Assembly (NCBI GenBank): GCA_002914805.1
Contig: JXTB01000001.1
Span: forward strand, 3,999,849 to 4,063,848
From: Parasponia andersonii
Lineage: Eukaryota > Streptophyta > Magnoliopsida > Rosales > Cannabaceae
Reading direction: 5' to 3'
Length of the DNA: 64,000 bases
A program made the position numbers and the translations under genes. Below the pieces are notes generated by a model, which saw nothing but the letters and a program-made list of their open reading frames with translations, was not told the origin of the DNA and did no database searches. Each line of letters opens with the position of its first letter. Positions within the stretch are counted from its first letter, which is position 1. Of the stretch, positions 12,605 through 24,026 are shown one piece after another.

Positions 12605-12836
12605 TTCCCCCTCAAACTTAGAGTAGCTAATTGTTCTACTCTAAGTTTGTCTCGTAAAAACAAGAATCTTGAGCTGGACGGTGCCTTAGTAAAAATATCT
12701 ACAGTTTGGTCCTACAATGGAACATGTTTCACTTCCAAGTGTTTCTTTAGAACTCTCTCGCGAACAAAGTACATATCAAGTTCAATGTGCTTTGTGTGAG
12801 CGTGCAAGACAGGATTGGTAGACATAAGAACGGTAC

Positions 12837-13882
12837 TCAGATTATCACACCATACCACCACAGCTCTAGTTGGTGAGAAAGCTGCAATTCAGAAAGTAAG
12901 GATTGCAGCCAAGCAATTTTAGCAGTGACATTAGCTAAACTTCTGTATTCGGCCTTAGTGCTAAACCTAGAAATAGTATTTTGCTTCTTGGAGCTCCAAG
13001 TAACCAGATTAGGCCCAAGATAAACACAAAAGCCTGAGGTGGATCGCCTGTCATCTGGATCCGAGACCCAATCAGCATCACAGTAACCAGTAAGCTCAAG
13101 ATTATTGGCCTTTTGAAAATGCAATCCATAATCCAAAGTGGCTTTAAGATTTCTCAATATGCGTTTGACTGTTTTCCAATGAGACATAAGAGGAGTTTGC
13201 ATATATTGACAAACCTTATTCACTGCATGACTAAGCTCAGGTCTAGTGATTGTAGCATACTGCAAGGCACCAACCAAACTTCTGTATAAATGTGGTTCAG
13301 GAATCAGATCACTACCATACGCAGAAAGTTTCTCACCACCAGTCATAGGAGTTGGTAAACTATTTGCAAATTGCATTTTGGCTTTACAAAGAAGATCAAT
13401 AAGATATTTAGTTTGAGATAAGTGTAGTCCTCCATCTTTGGTATGTTCCACTTGAATACTAAGAAAATAATTCAGAACACCAAGATGCTTAAGAGCAAAA
13501 CTAGTGTTCAACTAAGAAATAAGATGTTGAATTGTCTTGGAGCAGCTGCCAGTGACTAGTATGTCGTCTACATAAACAAGAATAAATGTAGTATGACTTA
13601 GAGTAATGCGAAGAAATAAAGAGTAGTCTGATTTTGCTGAAATGAATCCAAAAGAATCTCAAACCAAGCCTGAGGAGCTTGCTCAAGACTATATAGAGCC
13701 TTGTGAAGCTTACAAACAAGTTGAGGTTGTGAAAAATCCTCAAAGCCAGGTGGTTGTTGTATACAGACTTCCTCATGAAGCACACCATTAAGAAAGGAAT
13801 TGTTGACATCTTGCTGACGAATACACCAGCCCTTGGATAAAGCAATTATAAGAACTACTCGAATAGTGGTTGGTTTAACCAC
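12837..13882 (-). pseudogene. Outer Copia reverse transcriptase and RNase H
   Basis: Minus-strand frames 13598-13882, a short piece near 13501-13590, and 12837-13511 together cover Copia reverse transcriptase ([20 protein letters not shown]) through RNase H. The catalytic YVDD box survives near 13565-13576. RNase H motifs include YCDADWVSDPDDRRSTSGF and TKAEYRSLA. Frame changes at about 13510 and 13600, and the early stop after WWYGVII, break it. Confidence 0.88.
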
Positions 13883-13918
13883 AGGACTAAAAGTTTCGTT
13901 GAAATCAAAACCTGATAG

Positions 13919-15025
13919 TTAAAGAAATCCCTTTGCTACTAATCTGACCTTATGTTTTAAAATAGAACCGTCTGGATTTTCCTTAAGACGAAAAACCCAC
14001 TTATAACTAATTGCCTTTCGATTGCGAGGCAAATGTACAAGGGACCAGGTCTGATTTCTGTGAAGAGCAAGATATTCTTCTGTCATAGCTACTTTCCAGG
14101 AGGATTGTTGTAAAGCATCTTCAAGAAGTTCTTTAGAGGCCATATAAATTTTAGGCTTGCGAATACCATCTTTGGCTCTAGTGGTCATGGGATGTGTGTT
14201 GCCTGTAGAAACTAGAACCTCATATTCTGTTCGTAGTGAATTTGAAGCTTGAGAAGGAGAAAGACTAGAAGCTTGAGAATGAAATGTATCAGCAGGATTA
14301 TAGTTGTTATTAGTGGCAGAATATGGCTGGTTGGTGGCAGAAACTACAACTGTATTTGATGGATCAGTCGGCATGGATGAGACATGCTGAGGAAAAGGAG
14401 AGGCTGGAATGAGCAAGCTGGAGGATGGAATAGGAAAAGAAGGCCGCCAAGTAGGATGAGAGACTGATGGTGCGGTTGAGACATCTTGAGCATAAGGACA
14501 AGACATTTCATTGAACTGAACATCTTGAGAAATATAAATGCGATCAGAAGGTGCAAAACATTTGTACCCTTTATGCTTAAAGTTATAGCCAAGATCAATA
14601 AACCTGTACTGCAACTTGTGATTATTGTAAGGACTTAAATTAGGAAAGCAAGAGTAGCCAAAGACTCGTAGTTAAGAATAATCTGGTCCTTTGCCAAAGA
14701 GAACTTAACCGGAACTGTACTTGATAAGGCACTAGATGGCAACCTGTTAATGAGGAAGACAGAGTCACGGACTGCTTCATCCCAAAATTTGAGTGGCATA
14801 GAGGCATGAGCTAAGAGTGTTAAAGCTGACTCAACTAAATGCCTGTGTTTACGTTCAGCAACACCATTCTACTCATGAGTGGTGGGACAAGACACTTTAT
14901 GATCAATACCATGAGTAGTAAGAAAAGCTGTGAAGGCCTGAAACTCACCACCCCAATCTGTCTAAATAACCTTAATCTTATGATGAAATTGATTTTCAAC
15001 AAGGGTCTTAAAATTAACAAATGTC
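13919..15025 (-). pseudogene. Outer Copia integrase C-part and linker
   Basis: Minus-strand 13919-14614 covers the low-complexity linker after integrase and the opening of reverse transcriptase (KEPKIYMASK-type region followed by WKVAMTEEYLALHRNQTWSLV). From 14620 to 15025 lie integrase core remnants, including a QTDWGGEF-like motif with an in-frame stop just upstream and a WNGVAERKHRHLVE-type helix. Integrase is cut at 15025 by the nested Copia and resumes at 19073. Confidence 0.8.
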
Positions 15026-15030
15026 TGAAA

Positions 15031-15478
15031 TGTTAGAATTTTGACTTATTAGCTTTTTAATTGTTTTGTACTTTGTCCCACATCATTTGTGTATAAATAT
15101 TTGGGGTCTACAGTTGGCTATCAATAAAGCCTTCTGCAATTGGTTTTTAATCATCTCAAAATTAGTTTCCCTATTGGTGAGTACATTTATTCCTAGGGAC
15201 CTCCATAGTTTTGTTTCTACCTTTTTTCCCGTTTATTTCTGGGTTTTTGCATTATAGTCCAGATTTTGTATTTTCTCTTTTTGAAGTTAGTGAAGTGGTC
15301 AGCAATACCCCGAGGATGTAGGTAATTTGTCGAACCTCGCTAAATTTTGTGTTATTCTTTATTGTTGCATTTAGTATTTTCTGCTTTTGTTAATTTCAAT
15401 AGCTAGTTAGTAGTTTATATTTAATATTGTCTTAGTATTAAATATAAGCATTTGGAGTAGTTGTGATTCTGCTACACA
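15031..15478 (+). repeat. 5' LTR of nested Copia
   Basis: 448 bp from TGTTAGAATTTTG to GCTACACA. It aligns throughout with 18607-19072; both include GTCCCACATCA/AATTTGT, GTATAAATATTTGGGG (a likely TATA region) and CACCCCGA/ACCCCGAGG segments. The partner is about 18 bp longer, partly through an extra CTACGCATTTT segment. Confidence 0.92.
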
Positions 15479-15483
15479 ATAAG

Positions 15484-15495
15484 TGGTATCAGAGC
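15484..15495 (+). other. Primer-binding site of nested Copia
   Basis: TGGTATCAGAGC, complementary to the 3' end of plant initiator methionine tRNA, five bases after the 5' LTR. Confidence 0.92.
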
Positions 15496-15540
15496 AGCAG
15501 GTTTGTCCTAGGCTTTGTTTTGTAGCTATATTAGCAGAAA

Positions 15541-16340
15541 TGTTAGAATCTTCATCAATGTCGGCAAAGACGAAAATAGTGACTAGTGCAAAAATCGATG
15601 TGGAGAAATTTGATGGCCGAAATAACTTCGGCTTATGGCAGTACGAGGTATTGGATGGTTTATGTTAACAAGATCAGGATATTGTTCTGGAAAAGACGAA
15701 ACCGGAGAAGATGGATGATAAAGAATAGGAGAGGATCAATCGTCAAGCTTGTGGTATGATCCGCTCATGTCTTTGTAGAGAACAGAAGTATCCATTCATG
15801 AGGGAGACTTCTGCAAGTAAGCTGTGGAAGACACTCAAGAACAAGTATATAAAGAAGAGCAATAAGAACTGACTATACTTGAAGAAGAGACTTTTCCACC
15901 TCTAGTTGATGCCTGGTACGATTATCGGTGACCACATTGATACTTTCAACCAGTTGATTGCAGATTTGTTGAATTTGGATGAAACTTTCAAAGATGAGGA
16001 TAAAAAAATGTTGCTGATTGGGTCTTTTCCTGATGAGTTAGATCATCTCTGTATTACGTTGCTTCATGGGAAGGAAAAATTGTCCTTCGATGAAGTGAGT
16101 GTTGCATTGTAAAATCATGAGATTCGGAAGAAAGATCAGAAGAAGAATAGGGGCGTGTCAGTAAAGTGCTTACAGTCAGAGGATATAGTCAAAGCCATAA
16201 GCAGGAGAAAAGAGGTAGATCTCGTTCGAAGGGGAGACATAGTAAGGATGAATGTGCCTTTTGTCATGAGAAATGGCATCGGAAGAAAGATTGTCCGAAG
16301 TTACAGAATAAAGGAAAGGGCAAAGCTACTTCTGATGTAT
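15541..16340 (+). pseudogene. Nested Copia gag
   Basis: Copia gag on the plus strand. It begins at about 15541 (MLESSSMSAK), contains KFDGRNNFGLWQYEV, then runs through a helical capsid-like region (open at 15906-16112, with IDTFNQLIADLLNLDE) to a zinc knuckle near 16255-16300 (CAFCHEKWHRKKDC, with all Cys and His present). In-frame stops at about 15666, 15727, 15870, 15904 and 16110 make it non-functional. Confidence 0.85.
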
Positions 16341-17860
16341 ATGTAGCTGAAGTTGAAGATGATGAGTCAGATTTTGTTCTACTTAGTCAGCTAATGATGT
16401 CTCAGCATGACGAGTGGATTTTATATTCGGGTTGCACTTACCACATGTGTCCTCACAAGGAGTAGTTCTTCAACTTTGAAGAGCTAAATGGTGGAATTGT
16501 TTACATAGGAAATGATGAATCATGTAAAACAGCTGAGGTAGGTTCAATTTGATTGAAAAATCATGATGGATCGACTAGAGTTCTGACAGATGTTTGGTAT
16601 GTATCGAAATTGAAGAAGAATCTCATCTCTTTGGGAGCTTTAGAATCCAAAGGCTTCGCTATGACTATACGAGATGGAATTCTAAAAGTCACTTCAGGCT
16701 CTTTGGTGGTGATAAAAGGTACAAGAAGAAATAACTTGTATTACTACAATGGCAGTATAGTTATTGGATCAGTTGCTGCGATTTCTGAAGATGATAAAGC
16801 TTTAGAAAATAATAGGTTATGGTATATGCATTTAGGACATGCAGGGAAAAAAACTTTCTTTAGTTTGGTGAAGCAAGCTTACTGAAAGGAGTGAAGTCCT
16901 GCAAGTTAGACTTTTGTAAATACTATATTCTGGGAAAACAGACAAGAGTGAAGTTCGGCATAGCAATTCATAATACTAAAGGTATTATAGATTATGTTCA
17001 TTCAGATATGTGGGGACTTACCAAGATAGCTTCTTTGGGAGGTTTGCACTATTTTGTTACTTTTGTCGACGACTTTTCCAGAAGAGCTTAGGTGTATGTA
17101 ATGAAGAATAAGGATGACATGCTTGAAGTTTTCCTTAAATGGAAAAAGATTATTGAGATTCAGATGGGTAGAAAGATCAAACGACTTTGATCAGATAACT
17201 GTGGACAATATAGGAGTGATCCATTTTTGGGAGTTTGCCGGTCTGAAGTTATTGTGCGTCATTTTATAATTAGAAAAACACTACAACAGAATGGGGTGGC
17301 AGAACGCATGAATCGAACTTTGCTAGAGAAGGTTCGGTGTATGTTGTCCAATGCTAGTTTGGGCAAAGTTTTTTAGGCTGAGGCAATTATGTATGTATAT
17401 CATCTCATTAATCGTTTACCATCGACTGCAATTGGAGGCAAAACCCCTCTTGAGGTATGGTCTAGAAAACCTGCTAGTGATTATGATTCTTTACATGTCT
17501 TTGGTTCCACTGCCTATTATCATGTGAAAGAATCCAAATTGGATCCGAGAGCCAAGAAAGCATTATTTATAGGCATCAGCTCAAGTGTAAAGGGATACCA
17601 ACTTTGGTATCTAAGTTCAAGGAAGATTTTATTTAGCAGGGATATTACTTTTGATGAGTCTGTCATGTTGAAGAAGGTAACAAAAGACCAAGAGAAGACC
17701 ATTAGTATTCCGCAGCAGGTGGAGCCTAGTCGGTAGCAGGTGGAGTTTGAGAAAACGACAACAGTAGTCCCAGCTAATGTTGTTAAAAATAGTGATGACA
17801 CTCCATTGGCAGAGGAAGACACTGAAGATAAAGAAGAGGTTCTGACCTAAGAGCCTTAAC
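16341..17860 (+). pseudogene. Nested Copia protease and integrase
   Basis: The protease active-site region reads WILYSGCTYHMC, where Copia elements usually have DSG; the catalytic Asp is replaced by Tyr. The integrase zinc-binding region follows (LWYMHLGHAGKKTF near 16820 and KLDFCKYYILGKQ near 16905, with the second Cys replaced by Tyr). The core continues with DYVHSDMWG near 16990, DNCGQYRSD near 17200, and the open C-terminal part at 17389-17736 (HLINRLPSTAI..KTPLEVW). Multiple stops break it, so both enzymes are dead. Confidence 0.85.
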
Positions 17861-18606
17861 AGCAGCAAGAATCAATTGTACATAATAGGCTAAGACGTGA
17901 AATTCGTAAACTTGATCGATTTGTTGATATGGTGGTCTATGCACTTCCCATTGTAGATGATGATGTTCCTTCCACGTACAAAGAAGTAGTCAAAAGTTCA
18001 GAAAATGAACAGTGAAAGAAAGCAATGGAGGAAGAAATGCAGTCTCTTCGAAAGAATGAAATTTAGGAGCTAGCTCAACTACCGAAGAATAAAAAGGCAA
18101 TTAGGTGCAAATGGGTATATGCAAAGAAAGAAGGATTTCCTGATAAGAATGATATTCACTTCAAGGCAAGATTGGTAGTGAAAGGCTACGCTCAGTTGGA
18201 GGGAATTGATTACAATGAAGTATTTTCTTCAGTCGTTAAACATTCCTCCATTAGAATTTTGTTAGCCTTGGTAGCATAGCTGAATCTTGAACTAGTTCAA
18301 TTAGGTATGAAAACCGCGTTTCTACACGGTGATTTGGAAGAGAAAATGTATATGTCTCAGCTAGAAGGATTCAAGGTTGCTAAAAAAGAAAATTGGGTTT
18401 GTAAACTGAAAAGATCACTTTATGGGCTAAAACAATCACCAAGGCAGTGGTACAAGCGATTTGATCAGTTTATGATGGATCAGAAGTATACAAGAAGTAA
18501 GTTTGATGGTGCTTTTCGGCGCATAAAGTGGCGTTGCTGTAATGGATAGAGGATACAGGAATTAGGAAAATTTGGGTGGGACCTGCTAACTCGCCAAGGT
18601 GGAGAT
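17861..18606 (+). pseudogene. Nested Copia truncated reverse transcriptase
   Basis: The N-terminal two-thirds of a Copia reverse transcriptase: WKKAMEEEM-like start near 18020, KARLVVKGYAQ near 18160, MKTAFLHGDLEE at 18307 and SLYGLKQSPRQWYKRFDQFM near 18415. After KYTRSKFDGAF (about 18510) the match stops. No YVDD box follows, and within 90 bp the 3' LTR begins. The sequence just before the LTR, including GGTGGAGATT, is the likely polypurine tract. Confidence 0.85.
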
Positions 18607-19072
18607 TGTTAAAATTTTGGTTTGTTAGCTTTTGTAATTATTTTGTACTTTGTCCCACATAATTTGTTTGTGTATAAATATTTGGGGTCTACAGTTGGCT
18701 ATAAATAAAACTTTCTACAATTGATTTTTAATCATTCCAAAATTAGTTCCCTATTGGTGAGGACCTTTATTCCTAAGGACTTCCATAATTTTATTTTAAT
18801 CTTTATTCCCATTTGTTTCTGAGTTTTTGCATTATAATTTAGATTTTATATTTTCTCTTTTTAAAGTTAGTGAAGTGGTTAGCAACACCCCGATGACGTA
18901 AGTAATTTGCCGAACCTCACTAAATTTTGTGTTATTCTTTATTTTTGCATTTAGTATTTTCTACGCATTTTCTGCTTTTGTTAATTTCAATAGGTAATTG
19001 ATAATTTATATTTAATATTGTCTTAATATTAAATATAAATATTTGGAATAGTTGTACTTCCGCTGCTCAACA
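18607..19072 (+). repeat. 3' LTR of nested Copia
   Basis: 466 bp from TGTTAAAATTTTGG to GCTGCTCAACA. It matches the 5' LTR at 15031-15478 with scattered substitutions, many of them transitions, and is followed directly by the target duplication TGAAA. Confidence 0.92.
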
Positions 19073-19870
19073 TGAAAGGCATCAGATTTAGAATGCAGTA
19101 AATAGACCCAAGTGTATTTAGAGTATGCATCAATAAAACTGATATAATACTTGTATCCATTTGAGGACATAATATGAGTTGGACCCCAGAGATCTGAGTG
19201 AATTAATTATAAAGGTTGAATGTATTGAGCGTGTGAAAAGAAAATGGAAATTTATAATTCTTATCAAGACAACAAACAGAACAAAAATCAGACATGGTTT
19301 TATTAACATTCGAAATTTTACAATGAGAAAGTACATACTGCACAACCTTGAAAGATGGATAACCCAATTTGCTGTGCCACAAATGAAATAACGAATCTGA
19401 GTGTTGAGATATTAGAACTTGTGACTTATTACAATTGTTTTGTGAATACAAAGAAGAAGCAACCACTGGTGCAGAACAAATAGAAGGAACATAGGATGTA
19501 GGAGAAACTAATTTTGAGAGAACAGACTAAAAGAACTTGTATAAACCATTCCTAAGAGTTCTTCTCGTCAGAATAACCTTCGAAACCTGATTTTTAACAA
19601 GACAAAAGTTAGGATGAAATTCAAAGAAACAATTATTATCATGAGCAAACTTTGAGACACTGATAAGATTCTTTGTAATGCAAGGAAAATGTAGTAATTA
19701 ATTGAGAGTAAGAGATTGAGATGTGTAGGGTGAAAAGAATACATACTGACCCACATGATGAATGTTGAGACCAGTTCCATCACCCATATGTATTTGTTTA
19801 GAACCACAATAAGGCTCTTTTTGCATCAGACTGGTTTCATCAATGGCACAGTGATTAGTGGCACCAGAGT
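19073..19870 (-). pseudogene. Outer Copia protease and integrase N-part
   Basis: This continues the outer element on the minus strand. The protease motif DSGATNH is intact near 19850-19870, just after a stop. The pre-integrase zinc region spans 19203-19466 (LWHSKLGYPSFKVV and FCSVCCLDK; the second His of the family is Tyr here). The integrase opening (HSDLWGP, then a YISFIDAYS-type stretch) ends at the nested insertion. A stop precedes HSDLWGP and the frames shift several times. Confidence 0.82.
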
Positions 19871-19889
19871 CTGGATACTAAGCTGGATC

Positions 19890-20540
19890 AATCACAGACT
19901 CTGGAGTAGCAATAAGCATAGCTGACATATTAGTGCTGGAACCATCAGAATTGTGAGGATTTTGATAACCAGGAAAGGCAGTGTTGAACCTGTGATAATA
20001 TTTGAAAGCCAGATGACCCGATTTGCCACACAACTGACACTGAGGTCTAGAATCAGAAGAACTGAATTGTGTTGAGGAATTGAATTGTGCTTGACTACCA
20101 ACTGAGTTTTGAACTGATCAATTTTGGCTTTAGTTTGAGCAGCAAATTAAGTTTCAAGAGTCCTCCATACCTGAGCTGAAGTCTTACATCCAACAATACG
20201 AGTGAGGATAAACTCAGTCATAGAGGAGAGAAGCCAAGAAAACAATAGCTGGTCCTGTTGCTCCCAGTCCAAAAATGCTTGATTGACTTTGCTTGCCGTA
20301 CAATCTGCTTTAGTGAGGTACATCAATGGTGGTCTCAAATCAGAAGAGATGAAATGCTGAAGCTTGTGACTACAAATAGCAGCATTGACTTGTTGCGCCA
20401 TAGAAGATAATTGGAGGAATCAGGCTTAACAGATAAAGAATAGGAGAAAATAATACGAACAAATTGTGAAGAAGCCGAAGCAGAAGTTGAGGTCGACACC
20501 ATGGATGAACGCCGAAAAGCTTGAGAGAACGACAATGGAG
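19890..20540 (-). pseudogene. Outer Copia gag
   Basis: Minus-strand gag. An N-terminal Ser-rich region (about 20400-20510, with SVKPDSSNYLLW) continues, after a one-base shift near 20395, into 20147-20401 (QVNAAICSHKLQHFISSDL, SSMTEFILTRIVGCKTSAQVW). A zinc knuckle lies at about 19998-20040 (CQLCGKSGHLAFK), where the fourth metal ligand, normally Cys, is Tyr (19998-20000). This arrangement is typical of Copia gag. It is not functional. Confidence 0.82.
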
Positions 20541-20552
20541 GCTCTGATACCA
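20541..20552 (-). other. Primer-binding site of outer Copia
   Basis: TGGTATCAGAGC on the minus strand, directly adjoining the 5' LTR. It shows priming by initiator methionine tRNA and fixes the element's orientation. Confidence 0.92.
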
Positions 20553-20741
20553 TCTAAAGAAACTGAAGTTTTGCATTGAATGATTACTTTTCATTACTAA
20601 AAACAGAGTTTTTAAATGATTATTTATACAGAGGCCATAAACACTATTTTAGCTCAACTGAGCTGAGTTGTTACAACGAAAGACTCTAACAAACTTAACA
20701 AACAAAAGACACGTAGCTAACAACTTAACTAACTCTTAACA
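20553..20741 (-). repeat. 5' LTR of outer Copia
   Basis: 189 bp, matching 12353-12604 apart from that copy's internal duplication. Both carry TTTATACAGAGGCCATA, TTTTAGCTCAACTGAGCTGAGTTGTTACAA and AACTCTTAACA. The target duplication AACAC follows at 20742-20746. Confidence 0.9.
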
Positions 20742-20746
20742 AACAC

Positions 20747-22641
20747 TTATGAAAAAATTAAATTAGGATTAGGAATCTGAAAATCTACAATGTAGTACCT
20801 TGGTGGCTTGCACACTAGAATTAGAAGTAAAGTAAATTTACGTAAATTTGGTTTAAAAAATAAAAAAGTAGACAGTAAAAAAATTACAAAATTTGTCAGT
20901 TTAGCAACAATGGCTTGTGTGAATATTGGCTATTTAATGGGTATGTGTTAAGTAATTTTTTTGTCTCCATAATAAAATAAAATTTGTACTTTTATGTAAT
21001 TTTAAGTAAAGGATATTTTTGTAATGAAAAGATTTAATTAAGCGGATTATATATACACCCTAAATTTGCATAAAGGTGCCCCATTAATCAATAAAAATGA
21101 CAAAAGGAGGCAATTTAAGGAAGGGAGAAAAAAAAACTACCTCGTTATCTTCATCTCTCATTCTTTTTCACTTTTGCAAGAACGTCCTCGTTCAAAATTT
21201 CCTTCCATCTTTTAGCTTATTATTTTTTTATTATTTTTTATGCGTAATTCATCACTTCCAGTTTAATTTCTTTGATAATATCCTTAATCTTAAATTAAAG
21301 CAGAGGAAGTGAATTTTCTTTGCTTTATATTTGGTCTGTTTTGTTTTATTCTTTAATTTTTTTTTCTAATATCTTGTGTTTCATTTTCTCATGTTAATTG
21401 TTTATTTCTCTCATAGTTTTTGGTTCAAGGTTTTAATCTTTTTGTCTAAAATATTAAAACTACTAATTTGTTTTAATTTATAGATATGTAGGGAAGAAAG
21501 TTAACTTCAGATAGTTTTTGAGGTGCTTTTAACGTGACTCTTGATTTATCCTAACTTGTCTTTTTATTTATTTTAAGTGTATCTTAATAATTATGAAGGA
21601 TACAAATATAGCTCCTCTTTAATTGATAAGAGTATAGAGAGAGAAGACTAAGGAATGATAATAGAGCCATCTTATTTCGAAATGTCTTAAATATATTTAA
21701 AACATAAATCTCTTAAGTCAAAAGTACTAGATATGGTATCGAGAGCTAGACAAAGTTATCTAACAACTCCACTGAAAAAAAAATATGAATATTTAGTACT
21801 AGACAAGATGTGATCAAGTGCGTTAGATACAGATGTCGAGCAACGCTAGACAAGGTCTTTAGCAACTCGACCTCTCTTATCTAACTAGATTTGGATTCTC
21901 GTTTGAATGTTATGAACTAAATATAGTATCAGGAGTACTAGATATGAGTGTTGAGAGTTGCTAGATAAAGTATCTATTTGGAATATGGATATTTGATAAA
22001 AGAAGTGATGGGAGTAAGTTGTATCTATTGAAAAATTATTAAGAGGGATAATAAAACACTTGTCATCAGAACACCAATATCAAATCAATATTTATAATTC
22101 TCCTCCTATTAACTAATTGAGGTTATTCCAGTAAAAACCTAGAGTTAACTAGTATATTAGCAAGAAGGGTCAATCTCACAGAGATTGATTTAAGATTCGT
22201 TATTAAGTATCAAAATTATCATAACCTAATTTTATTTAGAGATCAAAACTAAATGAATTTAAAGTAAACTACATAAAAACAAATATGAAAAGAAATGCAT
22301 AATTTAAATTTGGATAATACTATGTATTAATATGCAAAGGGCTTGATTTCCCCTAACTACTCCTAAGTTCGTTAAATTAAGTAATCGTTAGCCTGATTCC
22401 ATTCAATTCACTAATAAAAGGACCTAATCTAACCTCTTTATCTCTCTCAAGTGTCAAATGAGATAATATGCTTAAGTACCCAACTTGATATATCTATCAA
22501 ACCCAGCAGTTTAAGTACTCATTAAATTTAAGCCCTTAAGAACTTCCTAATTAGATTATCAAAGTATTAATCTCCTCTCGGTTTCACAATAACTTAAACT
22601 ATATTTCTCAATTCTAGATTATAAATTCAAACTCTCTCGAG
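20747..22641. other. Intergenic, AT-rich
   Basis: No gene is recognised. The 21097-21312 open frame has no domain and an AT-rich leader-like composition. The part from about 22050 resembles dispersed plant repeat sequence of unknown class (AGGGTCAATCTCACAGAGATTG) and seems to continue past the hAT-like insertion to about 23590; this is an impression only. Confidence 0.5.
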
Positions 22642-23400
22642 TAGGGCTGAGCACGGTATGGGTTGGGCAGTATAATATCTAAATTCTTAATCAACCCACA
22701 AAATATGATAGAAGGAAATCTCAACCACCGCAGTTAAAAGAAATCTATTAATTGCACCAAACCACATTACATTATGCGGTTTGGTGTAGTGTGGTTTATG
22801 TGGTTTGAGCCTTTGATATGAACTTCAACAAAATTGGGACAAGTTAAAAAAATAATCTTAAAAAAGCTATTATTATTAAAATAAAATCATTTAAAAATTA
22901 ACAAAAATCTAAAATATTTAAAAAAGTTACATATTCATATATTCATACTTGTCTAAGCAACATCTTAATAAGTCACAATATTACAACCTAATCAAAATAT
23001 AGTAAAGAACAAATGTCCAAAATTCAAAAATTTAAACATCCTTCCGAGCAACAAATAAAAAAGTTGAAACTTAAATTATTAATAAGTCTTCATTTGTTTG
23101 ATCTTTTCCAAAACTCTTTAAGTTTTATTCACAACTTTCCAAGAAAATTTAGATTTTAGATTTTAGTATATTATACACGTGAATTTATATATATACATAT
23201 ATATATATATTAAATTGGATGTATATGTATATGTGGTGCGGTGTAATTTATTGCAGAAATAAAAATCTAATTCCGTATTCTGCACCACACTGCAGCGGTA
23301 GAGAAAAATTGGACCCTAAACCATACCACGAAACAAAATAATCACACCATACTATGCGGTATGAAAGTTACCATGAAATTCCCAATTTTTCCACCAACCC
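22642..23400. mobile_element. Non-autonomous hAT-like element, approximate ends
   Basis: It starts TAGGGCTGAGCACGGTATGG, the style of plant hAT termini. The interior repeats GCGGTTTGGTGTAGTGTGGTTT-like and complementary ACCACA motifs (near 22760-22800, 23235-23290 and 23345-23365), as in hAT subterminal repeats. No coding sequence is visible. The right end is not sharp and no 8-bp target duplication could be confirmed. Confidence 0.5.
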
Positions 23401-24026
23401 ACTTTGATTCTCTTTTATTTATGAAATCTATAAAATTTTGCAAAATTATATTAAACTAATAAAAATGCTTAAAAATGCATAAATACTTAAGCTCATAAGG
23501 TACTTGATTTGTGCGTAAATAACCTCATCATCAAGTGTATTTCCTAAAATATACTATGACAAAGGTATATCTTACAAAGAATTCCACTAATTTTTAAATG
23601 TTTATAAGGCTAGTAGTGTAATAGTAGAATGTCTTTATTCATTTTGATATTTTGTTGTCGATTATTCAAATTTGGCCAATTTAAATTTGCTAATATCTTA
23701 TTTATGTAATAACATTTTATAATTATATTCAATGTTATTTACTCGTTATTTTTAAATTCCTAGCTGGGGATAGTTTGAGTAGAGCTTTCAAATGCTAAAT
23801 GGTGAAAAATTGAGAAATTATAATACTGCTGGCCAAACGGCCTTAATTAAGTATTACAATATATGAGAAGTATATATGTTCTATGAGAATAATAGTTACT
23901 GAAATAATTACTATTCTAAACAATGACGTTGCGCCATCTATTATTGAAAAAAATTACCTATGAAATGTTGTTACTGCTTTAAATATTATTGTAAAAGTGA
24001 TCTACCATGTAAAGTGGTATTATGAT

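Larger units (their letters stand above)
15031..19072 (+). mobile_element. Nested Copia element inside the outer Copia integrase
   Basis: A 4.04-kb plus-strand Copia element. Its LTRs are 15031-15478 and 18607-19072, flanked by an exact 5-bp target duplication TGAAA (15026-15030 and 19073-19077). The primer site TGGTATCAGAGC lies at 15484-15495. gag, protease, integrase and part of reverse transcriptase are recognisable but carry many stops. The YVDD box and nearly all of RNase H are missing, so an internal deletion near 18500 is likely. It sits opposite in strand to the element it disrupts and is therefore younger. The gag style suggests the Tork lineage, a tentative call. Confidence 0.92.
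12353..20741 (-). mobile_element. Decayed Copia element interrupted by a second Copia
   Basis: A Ty1/Copia element on the minus strand, with short LTRs at 12353-12604 and 20553-20741 and a perfect 5-bp target duplication AACAC (12348-12352 and 20742-20746). The 5' LTR is followed by an initiator-tRNA-Met-type primer site, and the 3' LTR is preceded by the purine tract AAGTTTGAGGGGGAA (12605-12619 on the minus strand). The order gag, protease, integrase, reverse transcriptase, RNase H is that of Copia. Integrase is split by the nested element at 15031-19072. Without the nested element it would be about 4.3 kb. The RNase H and gag style suggest the Ale/Retrofit lineage; this is a tentative call. 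Confidence 0.9.
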
